NCBI RefSeq assembly: GCF_003846445.2
Contig: NZ_CP030139.2
Span: forward strand, 1,178,001-1,242,000
Direction of reading: 5' to 3'
Length of the DNA: 64,000 bases
Source of the DNA: Synechococcus elongatus PCC 11801
GTDB taxonomy: Bacteria; Cyanobacteriota; Cyanobacteriia; Synechococcales; Synechococcaceae
This document shows positions 1-9,676 of this stretch, piece by piece (the stretch's first letter is position 1; each line of letters starts with the position of its first letter). Position numbers and translations under genes: made by a program. The notes below the pieces were generated by a model. That model saw only the letters and a program-made list of their open reading frames with translations, had not been told where the DNA came from and made no database searches.

Positions 1-949
1 CTGTCGGCTCGTCCACAGCTAAACGGCGAGGCACGTCGTAGCTGAGGAAATCCTTAGCCAGCATCGTCTGCGGAAAAATCGCCTGAGCTTCCGCCAGCAA
101 ATCATCGAGGGTTTGCTCATTGCCCGGGGCATAGCGCGGGCTGAAGTGGGTCAGAATCAGCTGCCGTACGCCCGCTTGCCGTGCTACTTCCGCTGCCATC
201 GTCGCCGTTGCGTGCAGCCGCTGTTCCGCCATCTCGCGATCACGATCGGAGAAGGTTGATTCGTGAATCAGGACATCGGCATCCTGCGCAAGGGCGATCG
301 CCGACTCACAGAAAATCGTATCGGTGCAGTAGACAACACTGCGACCACGCTCGGTCGGCCCGCAAAGCTGTCGACCGTCGATCTGGCGACCATCTTCTAA
401 AGTGACCGTCTGTCCGTCCTTCAGTTGTTTGTAGATTGGCCCCGGCGGAATACCGAGCGATCGCGCTTTTTCCACATCAAAACGTCCGGGACGATCGCGT
501 TCTTGGATGCGATAGCCAAAAGCTGGCACACGATGATGGAGTGGCGCACAACTGACGACAATTTCATCGTCTTCGTAGATCACCCCCGGCTGGACCATCG
601 CAATCTGCAATGGGTAGTTGATATGGGTGCGTGAATGTTGAGCACAAGCTTGCAGGTAATCGCGCAGAGACTTGGGGCCGTAGAGATCGATGCGCTCTGG
701 ATTTCCTGCCAACCCAACACTGGCCAACAGACCCATCAAGCCGAAGACGTGATCGCCATGCATGTGGGTGACGAAGATGCGCCGCAGCTGACTGATCCGC
801 AGTTCACTCCGCAGAAATTGGTGCTGAGTGCCCTCTCCACAATCGAAGAGCCAGACCTCAGCACGCTGGGGCAAACGCAGCGCTACCGCCGAGACATTGC
901 GCGATCGCGTGGGCACGCCGGAACTCGTACCAAGAAAAGTGACCTGCAA
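1..949 (-). CDS. rnz: Ribonuclease Z (tRNA 3' processing endonuclease), C-terminus cut by window edge
   Basis: Cytoplasmic zinc metallo-beta-lactamase-fold endonuclease that removes 3' trailers from tRNA precursors. The minus strand reads open from 949 to the window edge, about 316 codons, close to the family's usual length, so only the last few residues should be missing. The N-terminus has the family opening [14 protein letters not shown]. The metal-binding THMHGDH motif lies at residues 61-67 (H62, H64, D66, H67). A later HESTFSD segment and an LTHFSPRY segment carry further expected ligands. I chose the TTG start at 949 because it begins exactly at the conserved MQVTFLG; no ATG fits. It is divergent from the SpoIID-like gene, with about 115 bp between them. 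Confidence 0.93.
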   Translation of the reverse strand, partial: MQVTFLGTSSGVPTRSRNVSAVALRLPQRAEVWLFDCGEGTQHQFLRSELRISQLRRIFVTHMHGDHVFGLMGLLASVGLAGNPERIDLYGPKSLRDYLQACAQHSRTHINYPLQIAMVQPGVIYEDDEIVVSCAPLHHRVPAFGYRIQERDRPGRFDVEKARSLGIPPGPIYKQLKDGQTVTLEDGRQIDGRQLCGPTERGRSVVYCTDTIFCESAIALAQDADVLIHESTFSDRDREMAEQRLHATATMAAEVARQAGVRQLILTHFSPRYAPGNEQTLDDLLAEAQAIFPQTMLAKDFLSYDVPRRLAVDEPT

Positions 950-1064
950 GGGGTTGAGGAATGGAGATTCGTTCCCTATCCTGTCACAGGACAGCAGCGG
1001 AACCTGCAGTCAGTTGCCAGCGTCCGGCAGCTTCGGATCTGTGGTGTGGAGTGAGTCAATCTAA

Positions 1065-2267
1065 ATGCCCATGGCAACCCTCCGGCCGGCGTTGATCGCC
1101 AGCCTTGCAGCGATCGCCTGCATTCCTGCCTTTAGTTCAGCGGCAACCGCGCAGACTTCTCCAACGATTCGTGTCGGCATTGCGATCGCCCGACCTCAGA
1201 TTCGCGTTGGCAGCTCCACCCCAGCGATCGTCCGCAATGAGCAAGGTCAGCAACTAGGGCAGCTCCCCACTCAGCAGGGCAGCTATGCCCAGCCCTTAGC
1301 CAATGGGCAGGTGCAACTCGGATCTTTTCGAGCTCGTCAGATTTGGCTGGAACCCAGCAACGACGGTCTCGTATGGATTGGCGATCGCTGGTATCGGGGT
1401 CGCCTGCAACTAATTTTGGATCAAGGCGCGGTCACTGCCGTTAACCACGTTGGACTAGAGTCCTATCTCTACAGCGTCGTTGGCAGTGAGGTCTACGCCA
1501 GTTGGCCAATGGAAGCGCTCAAGGCTCAAGCTGTAGCCGCACGCTCCTTCGTGCTCTACCGTCGCGATCGCAACCGCGACCCCCGTTTCGACGTCGGCAA
1601 TTCCACCACTTGGCAGGTCTACAAAGGGGTCTCCAGTGAAGCCCCGACCACAATCAACGCCGTCAATGCCACAGCAGGTCAGGTACTGACCTACAACAGC
1701 CGCGTTATCGAAGCCGTTTTCCATGCCTCCAGCGGCGGTCATACCGAAAATGTCGAGGACATCTGGAGCAACTCGCTGCCCTATCTGCGCGGCGTCCAAG
1801 ACTTCGATCAAAGTGCACCGGTGTTTAACTGGAGTCAAAGTTTTTCAGCGCAGGACCTCTCGGCCAAGCTCACTGGTGTGGGGCGGATTTTGCAGATTGA
1901 GCCTCTGAAAACCACACGCTTTGGCCGCATTCGTGATTTGCGCATCACTGGCGATCGCGGTAGTCGTGTTGTTAAAGGTGATGAAGTGCGGCGCGCCTTA
2001 AACCTCCGCAGTAGCCTGTTTACCGTCAGCAGTGAAACGAGCAGCGGCTGGTTTGACTTTCTACAACTCAATCGCAGTGAACAACCACCTAGCCAGTTCA
2101 CAATCACGGGGCGCGGCTACGGCCATGGTTTGGGCTTGAGCCAGTGGGGTGCTTACGGCCTCGCTAGTCAGGGCGTGGACTACCGCCGAATTCTTTCGCA
2201 TTTTTACCAGAACACGAATCTTAGCGCTCTGGGTGGCGCGATCGCTCAAAACTCGCCTAGCGAGTAA
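1065..2267 (+). CDS. SpoIID/LytB domain protein, exported
   Basis: A 400-residue protein with an N-terminal signal sequence (hydrophobic about 8-28, ending in an Ala-rich SSAATAQ stretch), so probably periplasmic. The SpoIID/LytB domain fills the rest. Around residues 142-165 is the characteristic segment with E142 and EALKAQAVAARSF, and near the C-terminus GYGHGLGLSQWGAYG. In Bacillus SpoIID is a lytic transglycosylase acting on peptidoglycan stripped of its side chains, and E142 aligns with the catalytic Glu region. The cyanobacterial versions are vegetative, so wall remodelling is inferred only from the family. The ATG two codons further in (1071) is an alternative start. Confidence 0.85.
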   Translation: MPMATLRPALIASLAAIACIPAFSSAATAQTSPTIRVGIAIARPQIRVGSSTPAIVRNEQGQQLGQLPTQQGSYAQPLANGQVQLGSFRARQIWLEPSNDGLVWIGDRWYRGRLQLILDQGAVTAVNHVGLESYLYSVVGSEVYASWPMEALKAQAVAARSFVLYRRDRNRDPRFDVGNSTTWQVYKGVSSEAPTTINAVNATAGQVLTYNSRVIEAVFHASSGGHTENVEDIWSNSLPYLRGVQDFDQSAPVFNWSQSFSAQDLSAKLTGVGRILQIEPLKTTRFGRIRDLRITGDRGSRVVKGDEVRRALNLRSSLFTVSSETSSGWFDFLQLNRSEQPPSQFTITGRGYGHGLGLSQWGAYGLASQGVDYRRILSHFYQNTNLSALGGAIAQNSPSE

Positions 2268-2299
2268 ACCTTGTTGATCGACCCCATCCACACCAGAGG

Positions 2300-2827
2300 C
2301 TAGGGCTGGATCAAATCGAGCGGCCCAGCGTCACGATCGTAGACCAAGACATCCCATTGGCCGCCCAACGCCGCTTCGAAGGCAATTCGCTGCCCATCAC
2401 GACTCAGGCTAGGATTGCGCACGATCGCCTCTAAATTGGCGGTCAAGTTACGGAGCTGTTGGCTGCGGCGATCGTAGAGGTAGATGTTGGTGCGATCGCC
2501 CCGACTACCGGCAAAAGCAATCCAGTGACCGTCTGCGGAAATTGCCGGATGTTCGACGAGCAAATCGAGGCTGTTGAGCCCAGGCAGAGGAATCTGTTGG
2601 CGCTGCTCCCAGTTGTAGAGATAGGCATCTTGGCTACCGCGGCGATCGGAGACGAAAACGAGCAGGGAGCGATCGCCCAAGCTCGGGAATAACTCCGCAT
2701 AGCGACTGTTGACACCGCGATCGCCACCAGGAAGTGCAACTAAGCGCGGTGCTCCCGAACACCCCATCAGGATCAGGCTCAAGAGCAGTGCTAGCCCTCG
2801 AAGGAACCACGACGATCGCTGCTTCAT
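2300..2827 (-). CDS. TolB-like beta-propeller lipoprotein
   Basis: A 175-residue predicted lipoprotein: signal peptide residues 1-22, then a lipobox with Cys23 (LILMGC). The mature part has about three PD40/WD40-like strands of the type SxDGxxIAFxxxRxG...IYLYDR seen in TolB propellers. Three repeats cannot close a full propeller, so it may pair with its neighbour, whose repeats look alike. Its ATG overlaps the TGA of the upstream gene (ATGA), which points to translational coupling. No catalytic residues are visible. Periplasmic protein-protein interaction or envelope sensing is a guess from the fold. Confidence 0.75.
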   Translation of the reverse strand: MKQRSSWFLRGLALLLSLILMGCSGAPRLVALPGGDRGVNSRYAELFPSLGDRSLLVFVSDRRGSQDAYLYNWEQRQQIPLPGLNSLDLLVEHPAISADGHWIAFAGSRGDRTNIYLYDRRSQQLRNLTANLEAIVRNPSLSRDGQRIAFEAALGGQWDVLVYDRDAGPLDLIQP

Positions 2828-3414
2828 GGCTGAGTCGGCGCGATCGGGACTGAGGTCTCGCGGCTGCCGTCTGGGCGATCCAGTTCTGTCAGCTCACCGC
2901 GGTCAAACAGCTCAATATCCCACTGGCCTCGGCGGCTACTTTCAAAGGCAACAAAGCGACCATCTGGGCTAATGCTAGGTTGTCGAACCCAACCGCGCCA
3001 GCCTTGGGTCAACACGTCGCGTCGCTGCGTGGCACGGTCATAGACTTGGATTTCGGGTCGACCGCGATCGCTACCCACGTAGGCGATGTAGCGTCCAGTC
3101 CAACTCAAGCTAGGCGATTCTGCGATCGCATCGCGATCGGCAAACCCCGGCAAGGGCTGCAGCTGGCGAGATTGAAGGTCGTAGAAGTAAATCGTGCGAT
3201 GACCATCACGTTCAGCCACATAGGCTAAGTAACGGCCATCCCCGCTCAGCGCCGGTTGCGACTCGCTATAGCGACTGTTGAGATTCGGCGTTACGACCAC
3301 AGAACCAGGACGAATCAGCCAACTAAACACCACAAAAGTAAGACCGATTGCAAGCCCAATACCCGCAATCAGCCAGCTCCAGCGACGGTAATTCCAGCGA
3401 CGACGGCGCGGCAC
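2824..3414 (-). CDS. Membrane-anchored TolB-like protein
   Basis: A 196-residue protein with an Arg-rich N-terminus (MPRRRRWNYRRW), one transmembrane helix at about 13-34, and then three PD40 propeller strands, for example ALSGDGRYLAYVAERDG and SISPDGRFVAFESSRRG. The positive-inside rule puts the propeller strands in the periplasm. It starts 8 bp after ycf66 and overlaps the following lipoprotein gene by 4 bp. The three form one transcription unit, and the two propeller proteins look like a paralogous pair. Function is not known. Confidence 0.75.
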   Translation of the reverse strand: MPRRRRWNYRRWSWLIAGIGLAIGLTFVVFSWLIRPGSVVVTPNLNSRYSESQPALSGDGRYLAYVAERDGHRTIYFYDLQSRQLQPLPGFADRDAIAESPSLSWTGRYIAYVGSDRGRPEIQVYDRATQRRDVLTQGWRGWVRQPSISPDGRFVAFESSRRGQWDIELFDRGELTELDRPDGSRETSVPIAPTQP

Positions 3415-3422
3415 AGGAAAAA

Positions 3423-4259
3423 TTAGTCGTCAAATTGGCTCGAGTTATCATCCTCTTCTGGCTGAGGATTCCGAGACGTGCTCAGCGGTTGGAAGTCAAC
3501 GTAGGGTTCATCAGCCGACGGTTCTGCACCGCGACCAGCCGGACGGCTACGACGGCTGGCAGCAGCCGATTCTTCTGTCCGCGATCGCCGCGAACTACGA
3601 GGCATCCGATCCGAAACCCCAGTCAAACGCCGCTGCGGCCTAGACGGCTCTGGTGCAGGCTCTGGTTCGGGATAGTCTTCGACGAAACGATCGGCAGCCG
3701 GTAGGGGCGTTCCGTAGTCATCCCAGTCATCTCGAGCCGGAGCACGACGACTGCTACTGACACGCTCTTCAAATGCTGGCGGTTCTGCCCTGCGAGAACG
3801 GGGCGATCGCATCGGCATTTCGTAGCTATCGTCTTCTAGCTCTTCGCGCTGGAAGCGACTCCCACGCAGGCGGCGTTCCGGTGCAGGAGCCCGATCCTCG
3901 AAGCGATCGTAGTCATCTTCGGGTTCGTAGCGATAGACCCGACTGACTGGGCGATCGTCATCAATTAGTGGTGTGTTGCGCTTAGCCTGTTCAGTGGCAA
4001 TGCCCCGCAAACGCAGCGCTTCGTAGGCAAAAAAGACCGTGGTTCCAGCTAGCAAAAACTGACCGAATTGCAAAATCGGGTCGAGGCGCCAGCCTTGAAA
4101 GAAAAGAATGCCGCCACAGAGCAGACCGACAGCAGCAAAAAAGACATCGTAGTCTCGGGCGAGCGCTGGCCGAATCGTCCGCAGAAAGTAGAGAAGTGCT
4201 CCACCCACTGCCAAAACAATGCCAACAATGCTGGCCCAGTTCAGACTGGCGTTAACCAT
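3423..4259 (-). CDS. ycf66: Ycf66 family membrane protein with long disordered tail
   Basis: 278 residues. The first 85 or so form the Ycf66 domain: three hydrophobic helices (about 9-28, 36-55, 63-80) with DYDVFFAAVGLLCGGILFF in the middle one. Ycf66 is conserved in cyanobacteria and some plastids and has no established role. From about residue 95 to the end the chain is low complexity, rich in Arg, Glu, Asp, Pro and Tyr, with alternating acidic and basic clusters, and is probably disordered. It heads the operon with two TolB-like genes. A similar Arg/acidic/Tyr tail occurs on the PRC-barrel protein at 32309-33352. Confidence 0.85.
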   Translation of the reverse strand: MVNASLNWASIVGIVLAVGGALLYFLRTIRPALARDYDVFFAAVGLLCGGILFFQGWRLDPILQFGQFLLAGTTVFFAYEALRLRGIATEQAKRNTPLIDDDRPVSRVYRYEPEDDYDRFEDRAPAPERRLRGSRFQREELEDDSYEMPMRSPRSRRAEPPAFEERVSSSRRAPARDDWDDYGTPLPAADRFVEDYPEPEPAPEPSRPQRRLTGVSDRMPRSSRRSRTEESAAASRRSRPAGRGAEPSADEPYVDFQPLSTSRNPQPEEDDNSSQFDD

Positions 4260-4327
4260 TACGATCCTCCGCAGACGCGGCTCGATACTCTACATCTTAG
4301 CGGCCGGTGCCGATGGACCTGTAGCGT

Positions 4328-4361
4328 AAAACAGCCTAAGCACAACGACTCAGGCTGTTTT
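4328..4361 (-). terminator. psbX terminator hairpin
   Basis: Perfect 10-bp inverted repeat, AAAACAGCCT at 4328-4337 and AGGCTGTTTT at 4352-4361. On the minus strand the stem ends in TTTT about 15 bases downstream of the psbX stop. It separates psbX from the ycf66 operon. Confidence 0.7.
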
Positions 4362-4376
4362 GGCAAGCCTGTGATT

Positions 4377-4496
4377 CTAGCTACGACGGACTTTATCCGT
4401 TTGGCTGATGAAGATGAGTGCAACGGTCAGAGGAATCACCACAATGACACCTCCCAGAACAAGGCTCCAGATGAAAGCAGACAACGTCGGCGTCAT
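4377..4496 (-). CDS. psbX: Photosystem II protein PsbX
   Basis: A 39-codon gene. The product begins [12 protein letters not shown], continues with one hydrophobic helix containing [16 protein letters not shown], and ends SQTDKVRRS. This is the single-helix PsbX subunit of photosystem II in the thylakoid membrane, near cytochrome b559, with a part in quinone turnover at QB. Length and the SQ-D-x-V/I end match the cyanobacterial family. GGGAG lies about 8 bases before the ATG. A TACAAT hexamer at 4540-4535 could be the -10, though no clear -35 was found. A strong hairpin follows, so it is probably monocistronic. Confidence 0.93.
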   Translation of the reverse strand: MTPTLSAFIWSLVLGGVIVVIPLTVALIFISQTDKVRRS

Positions 4497-4652
4497 AAAT
4501 GAACTCCCTCGGCAGCTCTAGGTTTCGTCTCATGATTGTATCGACCTAGCCTCGCAATTGAGAAGCGATCGGTCATTTCTAGACGGACTGTTTCCTCTAG
4601 GCCAGAAGTCGATCTCCCCTAGGATAAGGTCAGCGCTGTAGGAAGAGTATCG

Positions 4653-4940
4653 ATGCAACCCTTGCTGTGGTTTAGCTGGATTTTGGGTGGTCTGCTAGCA
4701 ATCATGACCCTCCTCTTTATCTTTCGGATTGTCCTGACTTGGTACCCTCAAGTTGATCTGCAACAAGGTCCCTATCGCGCGATCGCATTGCCCACAGAAC
4801 CGTTTTTAGCTCCAACCCGTCGGTTGATTCCACCGCTGGGTGGCGTCGATATTTCACCAATCATTTGGGTCGCCTTGATTAGTCTGATCCGCGAGGTTCT
4901 CTTGGGCCAACAGGGTCTGCTGACCATGGCTCTGCGCTAG
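4653..4940 (+). CDS. YggT/Ycf19 family membrane protein
   Basis: 95 residues with two hydrophobic helices (about 5-28 and 70-92). Between them is the family signature: RIVLTWYP early, then PTEPFLAPTRRLIPPLGGVDISPIIW. YggT/Ycf19 proteins are membrane proteins linked to division, nucleoid distribution and photosystem assembly in plastids and cyanobacteria. The exact role of this copy cannot be read from sequence. Monocistronic, with two hairpins and then a tRNA on the other strand downstream. Confidence 0.85.
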   Translation: MQPLLWFSWILGGLLAIMTLLFIFRIVLTWYPQVDLQQGPYRAIALPTEPFLAPTRRLIPPLGGVDISPIIWVALISLIREVLLGQQGLLTMALR

Positions 4941-4958
4941 GACAAAGTGATGACTACA

Positions 4959-5051
4959 AGAACGATCAGGCTTCTAGACTCGGTCGTTCTGTAGGACGTT
5001 AGGGCTTCCGAAACAATCGCCCAAGCTGAACGAAACTGCGACATTTCAGCT
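4959..5051 (+). terminator. Two consecutive hairpins after the YggT gene
   Basis: Stem AGAACGA/TCGTTCT at 4959-4965 and 4984-4990, then AGCTGAA/TTCAGCT at 5024-5030 and 5045-5051 followed by AATTTTG. Neither has a strong T-run. The second also lies just past the 3' end of the minus-strand tRNA and may bound both transcripts. Confidence 0.35.
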
Positions 5052-5060
5052 AATTTTGAA

Positions 5061-5131
5061 GCCGATGAGGGGATTTGAACCCCTGACCGCTCGATTACGA
5101 ATCGAGTGCTCTACCACTGAGCTACATCGGC
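5061..5131 (-). tRNA. tRNA-Thr (anticodon CGT)
   Basis: 71-nt cloverleaf on the minus strand. Acceptor stem GCCGATG pairs with CATCGGC, the D arm is GCTC-AGTGGTA-GAGC, the anticodon stem CTCGA/TCGAG encloses loop TTCGTAA (anticodon CGT, reads ACG), and the T arm is AGGGG-TTCAAAT-CCCCT. The 3' CCA is not encoded, as is common in cyanobacteria. Confidence 0.96.
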
Positions 5132-5191
5132 GCACGGTCTCTGATTGTATCAGGAGCCACTAGGATCAGGACAAGTTTTGGTGAAAATCCT

Positions 5192-5434
5192 GTGCCCCAA
5201 CTTGATCCCGAGCAACGTGCTCGCTTGCAAGCGGAAGTGGCAGCACCCTATCGAGGCTTGCGCCGCACCTTCTATGGGGTCTTTGCAGCCTCCGGTGCGA
5301 TCGGGGCTTTTATTTTTCTACTGAAGGCGATCGCAGGGGAATCATTGGCGACAACGCTCCCCAACCTTGCTCTTCAAATCGGGGTTGTGGCTCTAATGAT
5401 GGTTTTACTGCGACTAGAACAACCCAAGTCTTAG
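5192..5434 (+). CDS. DUF3493 family small membrane protein
   Basis: 80 residues starting at GTG. The N-terminal segment RLQAEVAAPYRGLRRTFYGVFAASGAIG is typical of DUF3493, a cyanobacterial and plastid family that includes plant Low PSII Accumulation 3-type proteins. Two hydrophobic helices follow (about 27-46 and 53-72). A thylakoid assembly role is suggested by the plant members but not shown by this sequence. The GTG fits the family N-terminus, and no upstream in-frame ATG exists before the tRNA. Convergent with the low-complexity-tail gene. Confidence 0.78.
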   Translation: MPQLDPEQRARLQAEVAAPYRGLRRTFYGVFAASGAIGAFIFLLKAIAGESLATTLPNLALQIGVVALMMVLLRLEQPKS

Positions 5435-5492
5435 CAGCTGAGGCCTGAGTCAAACTGGCGATCGCGCTTTCCCCATCAAGATGTAGCACGGC

Positions 5493-6350
5493 TTACTGAG
5501 CGGCTTTAGCCGCTTCATCATTCGTCTCTGGCACTTCATCCGTTGTGGGTTGAGCGCTCGTCTCTGCAGGCGGAGATACTTCAGTTTCTGCCGTGACACC
5601 AGCAGGAGCACCATCTTCCTCAGCCGGTTCTGCAACCGAGCTAGGACTGTTGGGTTGCCCGGAAGTCTCTGGGGCAGTCTCAACTGGCGCTGGGCTAGGC
5701 TGGGCCTCGGGTACTGCGGGGCTACTATCAGCACCGACAGATGCTTCTTCAGGACGATACCAGTCAGCCGGCAGTAAGCCCTTCAATGGCAGCCCCAGAA
5801 TTGTGAACTGCTGGGCAATTTGTCCGGGAGCCAAAGGCTCGGTGCTCGCAATCGCAGATTCCGAGAGCCAGAGCAGGGGTGCAACACTGACCGGCACTTG
5901 GACAAACAAGTTGAGTGCCAAAACCGTCACGATCGCCAGTAGAAAAGCTGGGAACGGATCGAGTGCTGCCAGCGGATTTTGCAACTGCACAATTGGTAAC
6001 CAGCGGTAGAGTTGCAGCAAGATCAACGCCAGCCCGATCGCAGTGGCGATCGCCAAAATGCGATTGAGACTGGAGAGAAACCAGCGCAGCAGTTTGCGTT
6101 GACCTTCCTGTAGAGCTTCTGGTTTGAGGGTCAAGACCGCTAGGGAAAAGATGTAAAACGGTCGCCGCAGTTGCATCCAAAGAATCGAGCCAATCCCAAT
6201 CAGCCCTGCCAAAATCGCTGTGAAGCCGGATGGCAAGAAGGGATCAGGATTGGCGATCGCGAACAGAAATAAAGCGGCCCACAGAGGTACTGTCGCCAGT
6301 CCTGCCAAGTGAATCCAGAGAAAGGGTTCAGCACGAGGACTTAGCGACAT
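5493..6350 (-). CDS. Low-complexity-tail membrane protein
   Basis: 285 residues from the ATG at 6350 (MSLSPRAEPFLWIHLAG). A TTG/ATG-rich extension to 6368 is possible but less like the family start. The first 190 residues hold four to five hydrophobic helices and a conserved EPFLWIH opening. From about residue 205 the chain is Pro/Ala/Glu/Thr-rich low complexity, which gives the family its name. It follows infB by about 80 bp on the same strand, so it may be the last gene of the rimP-nusA-ylxR-infB operon. No function is known. Confidence 0.78.
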   Translation of the reverse strand: MSLSPRAEPFLWIHLAGLATVPLWAALFLFAIANPDPFLPSGFTAILAGLIGIGSILWMQLRRPFYIFSLAVLTLKPEALQEGQRKLLRWFLSSLNRILAIATAIGLALILLQLYRWLPIVQLQNPLAALDPFPAFLLAIVTVLALNLFVQVPVSVAPLLWLSESAIASTEPLAPGQIAQQFTILGLPLKGLLPADWYRPEEASVGADSSPAVPEAQPSPAPVETAPETSGQPNSPSSVAEPAEEDGAPAGVTAETEVSPPAETSAQPTTDEVPETNDEAAKAAQ

Positions 6351-6431
6351 CTGTAGCTCACCGTTCAATCGAGGGCAGAAATCTGGTGCAATCGCGGTTC
6401 AGAGGGCACTAATCCGCGATCGCTGACCTAT

Positions 6432-9400
6432 CTACACTTGCAGGGTGCGGCGCTTAGTGACCATCCGATAGGTCTCGATGATGTCACCTTCCTGCCAAGC
6501 ACTGAAGCTATCGAGGCCAATCCCGCATTCGTAGCCGGAGTTGACTTCCTTCACGTCTTCCTTCATCCGCTTCAGCGAATCCAAGGTACCGGTATAGACC
6601 AGATTGGAGCCTCGACGGACTCGGATGTTACAGTTGCGGATCGCTTTGCCCGACTGGACATAACAACCTGCCACAGCACCGCGACCAATCGAGAAGACGG
6701 CCCGCACTTCGACTTGACCCAAGGGTTCTTCAACCAGTTCGGGTTCGAGCAAGCCTTCCATTGCCGCTTGAATATCCTCAAGCAGCTTGTAGATGATGTC
6801 GTAGTCCCGAACATCCACACCCGCTTCATCAGCAGCCCGCTTCGCACCGCTTGCCAGCGTTGTGTTGAAGCCGACAATCACAGCACCGGAAGCAGCCGCC
6901 AAGTCTACGTCCGTTTCGGTGATTTCGCCTGGCGCAGCCAACAGCACCCGCACCTGGACTTGTTTCTGCGGCAGCTGTTCCAACGAGCCAAGAATCGCTT
7001 CCACCGAACCTTGAACGTCTGCCTTCAGAATCAGGTTCAGCTCTTTCAGCTCGCCTTCTTGAGCTTGAGCCGAAACGGTTCCCAGCGAGACACGACGCGA
7101 AGCCATGGCCTGCTGGAGGCGCGATTGGCGTTGCTCATCAGCACGACTGGTCGCCACAGCGCGAGCGCTTTTCTCATCGCCGTAGACTTCGAACTCATCA
7201 CCCGCCGCAGGCACGTCACCCAAGCCGAGCACCTCGACTGCGTAGGACGGGGTTGCTGCTTCGACGCGATCGCCACGGTCGTCAACCATGGCCCGCACTT
7301 TACCAAGGACAGAACCCGCGACGAGAACATCACCGACACGCAAGGTACCGTTTTGGACCAAGAGGGTCGCGACTGGACCCCGAGCTTTGTCGAGGTGAGC
7401 TTCAATCACCGTGCCGCGAGCCGCGCGATCGGGATTGGCAACCAGTTCTTCAACTTCGGTCACCAGCAGGATCATCTCCAGCAGCTGATCGATGTTTTCT
7501 CCTTTGATGGCGCTGACTGGCACCATGACCGTGTCACCGCCCCATTCTTCAGGAACCAGACCGTATTCCGTCAGCTCTTGCTTCACGCGATCGGGCTGGG
7601 CTTCTTCCTTATCACATTTGTTGATCGCCACAATCAGCGGTACTTCCGCCGCCTTCGCATGGCTGATCGCTTCCAGCGTTTGGGGGCGCACGCCGTCATC
7701 CGCAGCCACCACCAAGATGGCGATGTCTGTCACCCGCGCACCACGTGCCCGCATTGCGGTAAACGCTTCGTGGCCCGGTGTGTCGAGGAAGACAATCTGA
7801 TGCTCTTCACCGTTATGTTCCACATCGACGTGATAAGCACCGATGTGCTGGGTAATCCCGCCAGCCTCGCCTGCTGCCACCCGAGTTTTACGAATTGCAT
7901 CCAACAGGGTGGTTTTACCGTGGTCAACGTGGCCCATAACCGTAACCACCGGCGGACGCGACTGCAGACTTTCAGCATCTGCATCTTCCACCATCTGGGT
8001 GGTTTTCCGAGCCCCAGATTCTTCGGTCTCTTGCTCGACCAGAATGCCGAATTCTTCGGCAACCTGCTCGATCGTGGCAACATCCAGCGACTGAGTGACC
8101 GTTGCCGCAATTCCCTTGAAGAAAAGGGATTTGATGATGTCGGTTTCGGGCACAACCATCAGTTGCGCCAACTCCTGCACCGTCATGCTCGATCGCAGGC
8201 TGATAAGCTCTGGGCGGACGGGCTTTTGCTCACGCTCCATGCGACGACGATGTTGCCGTTCTCGCGCGGACTCACGACGGGGCTTGCGTCCTTTGGAGGG
8301 CATGACTGCCGCCACCGGCTTCGCCTGAGCCGCTTTCGGCTTACTAGGACGTGCCAAGGACAGTGCCAAGTTCAGAGCGTCAGCCGCAGCTGTTTCCTGC
8401 TCGGCCGTGAGCAGATCGTCATCGTCATCATCTTCAATCAGCTGACGACGCTTAGCTTTGGCGGCCGCTTTCCCAGCTTTCCGACTAGCTGCTGCCCGTT
8501 CTTCCTCTTCTTCCTCCCATCCTTTGCGAGGCCGAGAGGGCCGAGCCGGAGCGGTAGGCCGCCGCAGTTCTAGTGGCGGAACTGGCTGGAAGACCTCAAC
8601 AGTCGCCGCCAGATCCTCACTACTGACAGGCGTTGCCGGTTTTGGACGCTGCTTCAGTTCTGGATTGGGTGCCGTTGGTTTCTGCGGCTTATTAGGCAGA
8701 ACCCGAGAGGCAGCGGCAGGAACACCGCTGGCACTTGCAGCCACTTTGGGTCGGGACGGTGGCGCCACCAACTCAATTGGCTTGACCGGCTTGGCTGGTT
8801 TATTGACACCGCTACTGGCTGCCGGCTGTCCTAGTTGAGGGCGAGCAGGCCCAGTTTGTTCCGGCCGACGCTCAACCTTGGGTCTGGGGGCAGGTGCTTC
8901 TCCCGATCGCTCCCGTTCCGGCTTTGCTTCTGTGCGCCGCACAATTTCTGGCTTGCGAAGTAGCTCAGCTGCCGGCTTCGGCTTTTTCGTCTCCATCGCT
9001 GGCCGAGGTGCTGGAGCCGCAGCTGGTCGAGAGGCTGGCTTGACCGTATCAGCACTGGCTGCAGGAGTAGCAGGCCGAGGCGCCACGATTTCAGACTTCT
9101 CAGCAACCGGCTTTTCAGATCGAGCAGGCTTGACAGGGGGTTTACCAGACTCAGCGGCTGTTGCTGGGCGACGCGGAGGGGAAACGATACTCGGGCGTTC
9201 AGCCTGGGGCTTTGCGGGAGCTGCGGGACGAGCCACAATCTCCGGTTTGCCGCTGTCTGCCTTAGGGGTTGTTGGGCGACGAACTGACACGATTTCCTGC
9301 TTGCGCTCTGCCTTGGGCGAATCAGCGGGTGCTGCCGCTGTCGCGGAGTTGGATGGTGCCGCCCCACCTAAAACTTGGCGAACTTGGACGACTTGCTCTT

Positions 9401-9524
9401 CACTGAGCGTACTGCTGTAGCTCTTGTAGGGAATCTCTAACCGATCGCAGACGGCCAGCACATCCTTGTTATCGAGGTTTAACTCCTTCGACAGTTCGTA
9501 AATTCTGACCTTGCCATTATTCAT
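6432..9524 (-). CDS. infB: Translation initiation factor IF-2
   Basis: 1030-residue GTPase that places initiator tRNA on the 30S subunit and promotes subunit joining. An IF2_N module opens the protein ([18 protein letters not shown]). Residues 55-420 are a Pro/Ala/Lys-rich linker, long as in cyanobacteria, with EEEEEE and a run of Asp near 365-370. A second IF2_N module lies at about 445-495. The G domain carries GHVDHGKT at 531-538, then DTPGHEAF and NKCD. Domains II, III and the C-terminal fMet-tRNA binding domain complete it. It lies directly downstream of nusA and ylxR, the standard bacterial order. Antisense frames through the Pro/Ala linker stay open by composition only. Confidence 0.98.
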   Translation of the reverse strand: MNNGKVRIYELSKELNLDNKDVLAVCDRLEIPYKSYSSTLSEEQVVQVRQVLGGAAPSNSATAAAPADSPKAERKQEIVSVRRPTTPKADSGKPEIVARPAAPAKPQAERPSIVSPPRRPATAAESGKPPVKPARSEKPVAEKSEIVAPRPATPAASADTVKPASRPAAAPAPRPAMETKKPKPAAELLRKPEIVRRTEAKPERERSGEAPAPRPKVERRPEQTGPARPQLGQPAASSGVNKPAKPVKPIELVAPPSRPKVAASASGVPAAASRVLPNKPQKPTAPNPELKQRPKPATPVSSEDLAATVEVFQPVPPLELRRPTAPARPSRPRKGWEEEEEERAAASRKAGKAAAKAKRRQLIEDDDDDDLLTAEQETAAADALNLALSLARPSKPKAAQAKPVAAVMPSKGRKPRRESARERQHRRRMEREQKPVRPELISLRSSMTVQELAQLMVVPETDIIKSLFFKGIAATVTQSLDVATIEQVAEEFGILVEQETEESGARKTTQMVEDADAESLQSRPPVVTVMGHVDHGKTTLLDAIRKTRVAAGEAGGITQHIGAYHVDVEHNGEEHQIVFLDTPGHEAFTAMRARGARVTDIAILVVAADDGVRPQTLEAISHAKAAEVPLIVAINKCDKEEAQPDRVKQELTEYGLVPEEWGGDTVMVPVSAIKGENIDQLLEMILLVTEVEELVANPDRAARGTVIEAHLDKARGPVATLLVQNGTLRVGDVLVAGSVLGKVRAMVDDRGDRVEAATPSYAVEVLGLGDVPAAGDEFEVYGDEKSARAVATSRADEQRQSRLQQAMASRRVSLGTVSAQAQEGELKELNLILKADVQGSVEAILGSLEQLPQKQVQVRVLLAAPGEITETDVDLAAASGAVIVGFNTTLASGAKRAADEAGVDVRDYDIIYKLLEDIQAAMEGLLEPELVEEPLGQVEVRAVFSIGRGAVAGCYVQSGKAIRNCNIRVRRGSNLVYTGTLDSLKRMKEDVKEVNSGYECGIGLDSFSAWQEGDIIETYRMVTKRRTLQV

Positions 9525-9676
9525 TCAGCTCGATTCCCGTTGTCTGCGATCGCGGTCGAAAAGGTGCACGATGGCCTGAAGAAGCAAACGATATTGCTCA
9601 ATCGGACGAGGAGCCCATCGCCATCACCGATCAGGGTTTGGGCAGCACCTCTTTTCATCTTGCCTCAAAATTTGGG

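Noticed and set aside
6438-8573. 711-codon plus-strand open frame opposite infB
   Set aside because: It lies wholly antisense to infB, whose product matches IF-2 over its full length. The frame has no recognisable domain and stays open because of codon bias in the Pro/Ala linker.
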